Shown here: positions 8,653 through 14,274 of the stretch, one piece after another
How the letters are laid out: each line of letters starts with the position of its first letter
Position numbering within the stretch: position 1 is the first letter of the stretch
Assembly (NCBI GenBank): GCA_945952575.1
Contig: CAMFIY010000010.1
Location: 1 to 19,900, forward strand
Source: an uncultured Leucobacter sp.
GTDB taxonomy: Bacteria; Actinomycetota; Actinomycetes; Actinomycetales; Microbacteriaceae
Length of the DNA stretch: 19,900 nt
Direction of reading: 5' to 3'
The notes under the pieces: generated by a model
The model's database searches: none
What the model was told of the DNA's origin: nothing
Seen by the model: only the letters and a program-made list of their open reading frames with translations
Made by a program: the position numbers and the translations under genes

Positions 8653-8789
8653 ACCGTGCCCGATCCTGCCCTCCCGCTTCGCTCCTCTCCGCACTCACGG
8701 CCCCACTCGCAGGGGAGGGCCGAGGCCCGACATCACCGCCACCTGAACAGACGATGCGCCCGCAGACACAGACGCCCGGAGGATCGACC
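8653..8789 (+). other. Spacer between ATPase and CMD/peroxidase gene
   Basis: 137 bp with no convincing promoter or terminator. A short CCCC/GGGG dyad near 8702-8716 is too weak to call. The peroxidase-like gene is therefore probably on the importer transcript. Confidence 0.4.
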
Positions 8790-10154
8790 ATGACCCCACC
8801 CGACATCATCGACGCCCTCGCCGGGATCGCCACAGGCGACGAGCGCGACCGCGCACGCCGGCGCCGCCCTGAGGCGCGCGAGCACGCGCAGGGCAGCTTC
8901 GCCGCGCTCTTCGTGCCCGCGGACGACTCGCACGTCTCGCTCGCCGAGCGGGCCGCGGTGGCGCTCTTCGTCGCGCGGCTCCACGCCGAGCCGGCGGCCG
9001 TCGAGTTCTACGGGGCGCTGCTGCGCGAGACGGGCCGGGATCTCGGCGCCGGCGCCGGCGCCGCCCTCGAACCGCTGATCGTCGCCGAGGCGGGGGCCGC
9101 CGCCGCGAGCGGGCCGTACGGAGCGTTCCGCGCCGACACCGCGCCCGATCCGTTCGATCCCGCGCGCGACCGCACCGAGGGGCCGATCTACCGCGTCTCC
9201 TCGGTCGAGGCGGCGTACGCGCTCGGCGACCGGCTCTCCGCGGCGCTCGAGCATGCGCACCTGCTCGTCCTGCACCCCCGCGACTCGGCCCGCGAGCCGC
9301 TGCAGGCGCTGCTCGACGCCGGGTGGAGCACGACCGGAATCGTCACGCTCTCGCAGCTCGTGGCGTTTCTGTCGTTCCAGCTGCGGGTGGTGCGCGGGCT
9401 CGACGCTCTCGGCGAGGCCGGCACCAAGTCGGCGGATCTTGCGGCGCTCGCCGCCGGGTTCGCCCGCGAGGCGGAGGCGCGGAGCGCAGATGCGGAGACG
9501 CAGCCGCGAGGCGCCGGAGGCGGCTCCGCCGCGGAAGGATCCCCGAGCCGGGCCACGAGGCGCGAGCAGCTGCCGCCGGCGCCTCGGGCGACCGAGCCGC
9601 ACCGGTTCACGCAGGCGGCGCTCGGCTGGAAGCCGTGGCTCGAACCGCTGCCCGTCGCCGAGTTCACCGAACAGCACTACGCGGCGCTCGTCGAGCGCGA
9701 CCGCGTGCACATGCCCTACTTCCGGCTGCTGGCGAGGGATCCTGAGGCGCTGCGTGAGCGCACGCTCACCGATCTCGACATCTTCTTCAACACCGACGCC
9801 GGTCTGCCGCGGGCCGAGCGAGAGTTCGCGGCCGCGGCCGCCTCGCGGCTGAACGCGTGCGTCTTCTGCGCGTCGGTTCACTCGCGCTTCGCCGTTGAGA
9901 ACGGAGCGGATCGCGATGAGGTGCAGCGTCTGCTCGACGAGGGGGTGTCCGTACGACTGTCGCCTCGGCTCGACGCGATCATCGACGCGACCGTCGCACT
10001 GACGGAGACCCCGTCCCGTTTCGGCGCCGATGAGATCGCCGTGCTGCGCGGCGTCGGACTCGACGAGCTCTCGCTGCTCGACGTGATCCAGGCCGGCGCC
10101 TTCTTCAACTGGGCGAACCGGCTGATGCTCTCGATCGGCGAGCCCAGCGAGTAG
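8790..10154 (+). CDS. Fusion of CMD-like domain and AhpD-type alkylhydroperoxidase domain
   Basis: 454 aa from ATG 8790, preceded by GGAGG at good spacing. An in-frame ATG at 8754 lacks a ribosome site. Residues 1-225 resemble CMD-domain proteins of the Avi_7170 type (DIIDALAGIA, REHAQGSFAALF, GWSTTGIVTLSQLVAFLSFQLRVV) and contain no cysteine. A low-complexity Ala/Gly/Arg linker spans about 226-268. Residues 270-454 resemble the Avi_7169 alkylhydroperoxidase family, with E345, C357, C360 and H364 at the same relative spacing as Glu118-Cys130-Cys133-His137 of mycobacterial AhpD. These are the only two cysteines. The active C-terminal half should use a CxxC disulfide to reduce a peroxide. The family matches are from memory. 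Location behind the importer suggests it handles a peroxide or thiol product of the imported compound, which is inference. Confidence 0.88.
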   Translation: MTPPDIIDALAGIATGDERDRARRRRPEAREHAQGSFAALFVPADDSHVSLAERAAVALFVARLHAEPAAVEFYGALLRETGRDLGAGAGAALEPLIVAEAGAAAASGPYGAFRADTAPDPFDPARDRTEGPIYRVSSVEAAYALGDRLSAALEHAHLLVLHPRDSAREPLQALLDAGWSTTGIVTLSQLVAFLSFQLRVVRGLDALGEAGTKSADLAALAAGFAREAEARSADAETQPRGAGGGSAAEGSPSRATRREQLPPAPRATEPHRFTQAALGWKPWLEPLPVAEFTEQHYAALVERDRVHMPYFRLLARDPEALRERTLTDLDIFFNTDAGLPRAEREFAAAAASRLNACVFCASVHSRFAVENGADRDEVQRLLDEGVSVRLSPRLDAIIDATVALTETPSRFGADEIAVLRGVGLDELSLLDVIQAGAFFNWANRLMLSIGEPSE

Positions 10155-10213
10155 GCGCCCCGCTCTGTGCTGCCCTGTGCTGCCCTGTCCTTTCCCTCTT
10201 CCGTGGGCGGATC

Positions 10214-10229
10214 CCTCTCTGCCGAGAGG
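10214..10229 (+). terminator. Small hairpin, possible end of the importer/peroxidase transcript
   Basis: CCTCTC, loop TGCC, GAGAGG: a perfect 6-bp stem with a tetraloop 60 bp after the stop at 10154. No U-tract follows. Its right arm is also the first motif of repeat copy A, so a terminator role is tentative. Confidence 0.3.
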
Positions 10230-10282
10230 ACCACTATTCGCCCGCACCGAGTGGGTCCGCTCGGCGGGAAGGGGTCCGCTCG
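10223..10282 (+). repeat. Structured dispersed repeat, copy A
   Basis: A degenerate CGAGCGGACC-type motif starts at 10223, and two exact copies of its complement GGTCCGCTCG start at 10254 and 10273 (pitch 31, then 19 bp). It aligns with the reverse complement of copy B: 18 of 20 bases at one end (around CTATTCGCC) and 27 of 32 at the other. It lacks one 19-bp unit relative to copy B. Confidence 0.75.
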
Positions 10283-10361
10283 CGGTGAGAGCGAACGGCG
10301 AAGCGCAGGGAGCGGCGCCGGTGCAGCGAGCTGGGGTTCTGCGCTCACAAGCCGCCGCAGG

Positions 10362-10373
10362 GGAGAGCTCTCC
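10362..10373 (+). promoter_or_regulatory. 12-bp perfect palindrome upstream of the AbiEi-like gene
   Basis: GGAGAGCTCTCC lies 53 bp before the ATG at 10427. AbiEi-type antitoxins repress their own promoters through inverted repeats, so this is a candidate operator. No clear -10/-35 pair fixes its relation to a promoter. Confidence 0.35.
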
Positions 10374-10426
10374 ACAGATTTCCGGAAGCGGCTCCGCGTC
10401 GATTCTCGATCGACCAGGATGGCGTC

Positions 10427-11536
10427 ATGGAAGCGACGACCGCGCAACGAATCGAGCGGATCTCGTGTGAGATCGTGTCTGCGCAGGGCCTCGCTCGTGA
10501 GGGGTTCTCCCATCGAGGCGTGTCGGCTGCACTGGCTGCAGGTGAACTCGTGAGGCTGCGGAAAGGGTGGTACCTGCGCGGAGCGGCCTGGCAAGAGGCT
10601 CGCGGCGAGGACCGGCATCTCGCCGCCCTGATCGCCGCGCGGCGATCCGGCGATCCCATGCGCGTCTACTCGCACCGGTCAGCGGCGACTCTTCTCGGTC
10701 TGCCGGTCTGGTCGAGGTGGGTGGCGGGAGGGCAGGCCGGAACTCGGAGCGGCGAGTCGGACGATCGGAGGAGCGGAAGGGCGAACGATCCACGCATCAT
10801 CCACACCATTGCGGAGCCGGGTGCGAGCAGTTCCGGAGTGGTGAACCATGTGCGTCACCGCGCGGTGCTCGGCATGGACGAGACCGTGATGCGCGACGGG
10901 TTCACCTGCACGTCGCCGGAGCGCACCCTGTACGACCTGGCACGCGTGGAGCCGTTTCCGATCGCCCTGGCGTGTGCCGACCATTGGCTGAACCGAGAGT
11001 TCTCCGATCGTCGTCTGATAGACCGTACGGCTTGGGGAACCTGGAGGACGCGGATGCTCGAGCGGGCGCACCTGGCCCGCGGAGGGCGAGGGGTTCGCGC
11101 CGTCCGCGCGCTCGCGAGGCTCGCCAATCCGCTGTCCGAGTCGGTGCTCGAATCGGTCAGTCGATTGAGGCTGCTCCAGTCGGGCATCGATCCCGAGCTG
11201 CAGGTCGCTGTGCCATCCGAAGACGGGCGCACAGCGTACGTGGACTTCCTATGCCGAGAGCATGGCTTCTTCGGCGAGTGCGACGGGAAGGTCAAGTACT
11301 TCGAGGCGGAACTGCTCGGCGGGCGATCCGCGGAGGAGGTGTTCTGGGCGGAGAAACGGCGGCACGACTGGGTGAGCGGTGTCACCGGGTTGATCGGCGC
11401 CCGCTGGGATGCCGGCGACACGAGGAGCCGTGCGCGGTTCCAATCCCGTCTGACCGCTTTCGGCATACGGGTCTCCGAGCGGGCCTCGAAGGCGTACGGC
11501 GCCGAGACGGCGGCCTTCCTGGAGCGATTGCCGTGA
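10427..11536 (+). CDS. AbiEi-like winged-helix protein with a nuclease-like C-terminal domain
   Basis: 369 aa from ATG 10427, preceded by AGGA at 7 nt. Residues 1-55 look like the winged helix found in AbiEi-family antitoxins (GFSHRGVSAALAAGELVRLRKGWYL), followed by RVYSHRSAATLLGLPVW at 79-95 and a CTSPERTLYDLAR block at 161-173, all typical of that group. The C-terminal third (about 236-330) contains YVDFLCREHG, GECDGKVKY and WAEKRRHDW. D273 with E284/D286/K288 could form a PD-(D/E)XK-type site, as in DUF559/Vsr-like proteins. No AbiEii nucleotidyltransferase toxin or any other partner is adjacent. It stands alone between two inverted repeat copies. Function unknown: regulator, orphan antitoxin or defence-related nuclease. 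The coding call is firm, the role is not. Confidence 0.85.
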   Translation: MEATTAQRIERISCEIVSAQGLAREGFSHRGVSAALAAGELVRLRKGWYLRGAAWQEARGEDRHLAALIAARRSGDPMRVYSHRSAATLLGLPVWSRWVAGGQAGTRSGESDDRRSGRANDPRIIHTIAEPGASSSGVVNHVRHRAVLGMDETVMRDGFTCTSPERTLYDLARVEPFPIALACADHWLNREFSDRRLIDRTAWGTWRTRMLERAHLARGGRGVRAVRALARLANPLSESVLESVSRLRLLQSGIDPELQVAVPSEDGRTAYVDFLCREHGFFGECDGKVKYFEAELLGGRSAEEVFWAEKRRHDWVSGVTGLIGARWDAGDTRSRARFQSRLTAFGIRVSERASKAYGAETAAFLERLP

Positions 11537-11573
11537 GCTCCGTCTGCGCAATCCGCACCGTCCGTGCCATCCG

Positions 11574-11652
11574 CGAGCGGACCCCTTGTATGCGAGCGGA
11601 CCGTGCTGCGCCGGGGCAGTGGCGGTCTGCTCGGCGAATAGAGGTCCGCTCG
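11574..11652 (+). repeat. Structured dispersed repeat, copy B (inverted relative to copy A)
   Basis: Two exact copies of CGAGCGGACC start at 11574 and 11593, followed by GGTCTGCTCG at 11624 and GGTCCGCTCG at 11643. The pitches are 19, 31 and 19 bp, so the whole is a large dyad able to fold into nested stems. It lies 37 bp after the stop of the AbiEi-like gene, and its sequence is the reverse complement of copy A on the other side of that gene. Confidence 0.78.
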
Positions 11653-11692
11653 GGGAAGCAGGGATCGCCGGCGCCCCGCACCCAGCGCGACG

Positions 11693-11712
11693 CTCGCCGG
11701 GGCCCTGGCGAG
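11693..11712. terminator. Hairpin between AbiEi-like gene and ald
   Basis: CTCGCC (11693-11698) pairs with GGCGAG (11707-11712), with a possible inner extension of GG/CC. There is no U-tract on either strand. Between convergent genes it may help end either transcript. Confidence 0.3.
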
Positions 11713-11753
11713 GCAGATGCGCCGCGGAAAGCGCGGCTCCCCGCGAACGCGAG

Positions 11754-11783
11754 TGGGTCCGGCTCCTCACGGAACCGGACCCA
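11754..11783 (-). terminator. Terminator-like hairpin downstream of ald
   Basis: TGGGTCCGG (11754-11762) pairs perfectly with CCGGACCCA (11775-11783), and inside it TCC/GGA closes a TCAC loop after one mismatch. It begins 41 bp beyond the ald stop and could act in both directions, since the gene on the other side converges. No U-tract is visible, which is common for high-GC actinobacterial hairpins. Confidence 0.5.
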
Positions 11784-11824
11784 TGGTGCGTGCGCGCGAG
11801 AACCCGCGCGAAGCTGCGCGATGC

Positions 11825-12949
11825 CTACGCGTTGGCCGCCAGCACATCCTCGACCGGCGAGAACGCCAGCTCGGGGAAGGCCTCGGCGACGCCCTTGAAG
11901 GTCAGCACGCCGTCGTGGGCGTTGAGGCCCTTGGCGAGCGACTCGTCGGCCTGCAGCGCCTTGACCCAGCCCTTGTCGGCGAGCGCGACCACGTAGGGGA
12001 GAGTGGCGTTGGTGAGCGCCGCGGTCGAGGTCTCGGGGACCGCGCCGGGCATGTTCGCCACGCAGTAGTAGATCGAGTTGTGCACCTGGAAGGTGGGATC
12101 GTCGTGCGTCGTCGGGCGCGAGTTCTCGAAGCAGCCGCCCTGGTCGATGGCGATGTCGACGAGCACCGAGCCCGGCTTCATCTGCGCGACCATCTCGTCG
12201 GTGACGAGCTTCGGCGCCTTCTCGCCCGGGATCAGCACGGAGCCGATGACCAGGTCCGCGTCCTTGAGCGCCTCGGTGATGTTGTGCGCGTTCGAGGTGC
12301 GGGTCTGGATGCGACCGTTGAACTCGTCCTCGAGCTGCTTGAGGCGGGGGATGAAGATGTCGATGATGGTGACGTCCGCGCCCATGCCGTAGGCGATGCG
12401 CGCGGCCTGCTCGCCGGCTGCGCCGCCGCCGATGACGACGACCTTGCCGCGACGGGTCGCGGTCACGCCGCCGAGCAGCACGCCTCGGCCGCCGTTGGCC
12501 TTCATGAGGGAGTAAGCGCCGACCTGCGCCGAGAGGCGGCCCGCGACCTCGGACATCGGGGCGAGCAGCGGCAGCGCGCGGCCGACCTGGACGGTCTCGT
12601 AGGCGATCGCGGTGGTGCCCGACTTCAGCACGGCGTCGGTGCACTCGCGCGAGGCGGCGAGGTGCAGGTAGGTGAAGAGCACCTGGTCCTTGCGCATCTT
12701 GTCGTACTCGGCGGCGATGGGCTCCTTGACCTTCAGGATCATGTCGCTGTCGGCCCACACCTGGTCGGCGGTGGCGATGATGGTCGCGCCCGCAGCCTCG
12801 TAGTCGGCGTCGGTGATGGCCGAGCCCAGGCCGGCCCCGGCCTGCACCAGCACCTCGTGCCCGCGGCGCTTCAGCTCGAAGACGCCCGCCTGCGTGATGG
12901 CGACACGGTTCTCGTTGTTCTTGATCTCGGTGGGAATACCGACGCGCAT
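11825..12949 (-). CDS. ald: Alanine dehydrogenase
   Basis: NAD-dependent interconversion of L-alanine with pyruvate and ammonia in the cytosol, normally a homohexamer. 374 aa from ATG 12949, close to the usual 371. I chose this start because the protein then begins MRVGIPTEIK, as family members do, with GGAG 5 nt upstream. The frame is open to 13006, but that adds 19 atypical residues. Substrate and catalytic residues are all visible: R15, K75 (KVKEP), H96 (YLHLA) and D269 (DIAIDQGG). The NAD-binding GxGxxG is at G174-G179. Transcribed away from an Lrp/AsnC regulator, as in mycobacterial ald/aldR. Likely induced by alanine through that regulator. Confidence 0.97.
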   Translation of the reverse strand: MRVGIPTEIKNNENRVAITQAGVFELKRRGHEVLVQAGAGLGSAITDADYEAAGATIIATADQVWADSDMILKVKEPIAAEYDKMRKDQVLFTYLHLAASRECTDAVLKSGTTAIAYETVQVGRALPLLAPMSEVAGRLSAQVGAYSLMKANGGRGVLLGGVTATRRGKVVVIGGGAAGEQAARIAYGMGADVTIIDIFIPRLKQLEDEFNGRIQTRTSNAHNITEALKDADLVIGSVLIPGEKAPKLVTDEMVAQMKPGSVLVDIAIDQGGCFENSRPTTHDDPTFQVHNSIYYCVANMPGAVPETSTAALTNATLPYVVALADKGWVKALQADESLAKGLNAHDGVLTFKGVAEAFPELAFSPVEDVLAANA

Positions 12950-12997
12950 GGTCTGCTCCAGTCGTTCTCGGGCGCCGATACAGCGCACTTCATCTAG

Positions 12998-13037
12998 ATT
13001 CTGCACTATCTGCGAAGCTTTCAGCAGTGGTTAGAAT
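12998..13037. promoter_or_regulatory. Candidate regulator-binding dyad in the ald/aldR intergenic region
   Basis: ATTCT (12998-13002), AAGCTT (13015-13020) and AGAAT (13033-13037) share one exact centre of symmetry at 13017.5, with 12-bp unsymmetrical spacers between them. The site lies in the AT-rich middle of the 146-bp divergent region. Lrp/AsnC proteins bind degenerate dyads of this kind, so it is a reasonable site for the neighbouring regulator. Confidence 0.4.
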
Positions 13038-13055
13038 AATCTTCGACGAAACCCG

Positions 13056-13061
13056 CATAAT
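13056..13061 (+). promoter_or_regulatory. Candidate -10 box for the Lrp/AsnC gene
   Basis: CATAAT differs from TATAAT at one position and lies 34 bp before the ATG at 13096, allowing a leader of about 28 nt that includes the GGAGCGAGG ribosome site. No matching -35 hexamer is evident. TAGAAT at 13032-13037 is an alternative. Confidence 0.4.
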
Positions 13062-13095
13062 CACGTGGGATCACTCTTGAAAGATCGGAGCGAGG

Positions 13096-13584
13096 ATGGA
13101 GCGGTCGAAGAATCTTCGAAGCGAGACCCCTTTGGACGAGGTGGATCGCCTCATCGTCGAGGAGCTGCAGCGCGACGGGCGCATGACCAATGCGGAGCTC
13201 GCGGATCGCGTCGGCATCGCGGCGTCGACCTGCGTCGCCCGCGTGCGCAGCCTGGTGGGGCGCGGGATCATCACCGGCTTCACCGCGACGGTGGATCCGG
13301 CGGTGATGGGGCGGACCCTGCAGGTGCTCGTCAGCGTCTCGATCCGCTCGGGCGCCCGGCAGCGGATCTCGGAGTTCAGCGACGAGCTCCGTTCGCTGCC
13401 GGAGGTGCTGCAGCTCTTCTTCCTCGGCGGCGTCGAGGACTTCATCATCCACCTGGCCGCGCGCGATTCGGATCACGTCCGCGATTTCGTGATGGAGCAC
13501 CTCTCGGCGCATCCCGCGGTGTCGTCGACGCGCACGAGCATCGTGTTCAGCCACCACCAGAACCCGGTGCGGCTGCCGGAGTAG
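13096..13584 (+). CDS. aldR: Lrp/AsnC family regulator, probably of alanine dehydrogenase
   Basis: DNA-binding regulator of 162 aa, the usual length. The N-terminal helix-turn-helix spans about 14-62 (LDEVDRLIVEELQRDGRMTN, then ELADRVGIAASTCVARVRSL), and the RAM ligand-binding/oligomerisation domain follows at about 70-152, with FFLGGVEDFIIHLA at its core. ATG 13096 has GGAGCGAGG just before it. It is divergent from ald with 146 bp between starts, the same arrangement as ald and the Lrp-type regulator AldR of mycobacteria. On that basis it likely senses an amino acid, probably alanine, and controls ald and itself. The gene converges on the YczE-like gene with only 6 bp between the stops. Confidence 0.92.
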   Translation: MERSKNLRSETPLDEVDRLIVEELQRDGRMTNAELADRVGIAASTCVARVRSLVGRGIITGFTATVDPAVMGRTLQVLVSVSIRSGARQRISEFSDELRSLPEVLQLFFLGGVEDFIIHLAARDSDHVRDFVMEHLSAHPAVSSTRTSIVFSHHQNPVRLPE

Positions 13585-13590
13585 CCCGGC

Positions 13591-14265
13591 TCAGTCGGTG
13601 GCGGAGCCCGGCTCGGCGCCCTCGAGCTCGGCGGTCTCGGCTGACTCTTCCGTCGGTGCCCCGCCGTCCCGGGCGAGCGGCACGTTGAAGATTCGGAGGA
13701 AGAACTGGCAGAGCGGACCGATGGTCAGGGCGAAGAGCAGCGTGCCGACGCCGACGTTGCCGCCGAGCAGCCAGCCGAGCAGCACCACGGTCACCTCGAT
13801 CGAGGTGCGCACGATCCAGATCGGCAGCCGGGTGACGCGATGCAGGCCGGTCATCAGGCCGTCTCGCGCGCCTGGGCCGAAGCGGGAGCCGATGTAGAGG
13901 CCGGTTGCGAGCCCGATCGTCGCGACGCCGGCGAGCAGGTAGAGGATACGCGCCCAGAGCTGCGTCGTCTCCGGCAGGATCAGGAGACCGATGTCGGCGC
14001 TCGGCCCGATCATGACGACGTTGAGCACGGTGCCGAGTCCCGGTCGTTCGCGCAGCGGGATCCAGCACAGCAGCACGACGATGCTGAGCAGGACGGTGGT
14101 CAGCCCGAAGCTCAGCGGCAGGTGACTGATGATGCCGAGCGTCAGCACGTCCCAGGGCGCGGTGCCCAGGCCTCCGCGCACCATGAGGGAGATCCCGAAG
14201 CCGAAGAGGAAGAGGCCGACGAGCAGCTGCACGCTGCGTCGGAGCATCCGTTCCCTGAAGTTCAT
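13591..14265 (-). CDS. YczE-like integral membrane protein
   Basis: 224 aa with about five hydrophobic segments (roughly 12-30, 52-70, 76-97, 105-127, 146-190) and a charged acidic C-terminal tail after about 197. The RGGLGTAPWDVL segment at 30-41 and SRFGPGARDGLMTGLHR near 127-143 are typical of the YczE/YitT-like group (COG2364), whose transport or regulatory role is not established. ATG 14265 follows the antiporter stop by 9 bp with a GAGG ribosome site, so it is the second gene of that operon. Function remains unassigned. Confidence 0.85.
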   Translation of the reverse strand: MNFRERMLRRSVQLLVGLFLFGFGISLMVRGGLGTAPWDVLTLGIISHLPLSFGLTTVLLSIVVLLCWIPLRERPGLGTVLNVVMIGPSADIGLLILPETTQLWARILYLLAGVATIGLATGLYIGSRFGPGARDGLMTGLHRVTRLPIWIVRTSIEVTVVLLGWLLGGNVGVGTLLFALTIGPLCQFFLRIFNVPLARDGGAPTEESAETAELEGAEPGSATD

Positions 14266-14274
14266 GGCGCCGCC

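Larger units (their letters stand above)
10155..10426 (+). other. Intergenic region with hairpin, repeat copy A and palindrome
   Basis: 272 bp without a credible gene. From left to right it holds a tandem copy of TGTGCTGCCC (10166-10185) in a pyrimidine-rich stretch, a 6-bp hairpin (10214-10229), repeat copy A (10223-10282) and the 12-bp palindrome at 10362-10373, then the start of the AbiEi-like gene. No strong sigma-70-type promoter was recognised. Confidence 0.6.

Noticed and set aside
10166..10185. Tandem TGTGCTGCCC duplication
   Set aside because: Two 10-bp units only, with no sign of function beyond simple slippage.
10370..10380. TCCACA resembling a DnaA box
   Set aside because: Only one imperfect copy and no oriC context or neighbouring boxes.
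10223..11652. CRISPR array or transposon ends
   Set aside because: The motifs are too short, come in both orientations and have only 9- or 21-bp intervals, with no cas genes. No transposase or target-site duplication was identified around the repeat pair.
13583..13614. Direct repeat AGCCCGGCTC at 13583 and 13605
   Set aside because: It is short and GC-rich and falls at the ends of two converging genes. It could be chance, and no stem-loop with a U-tract is formed.
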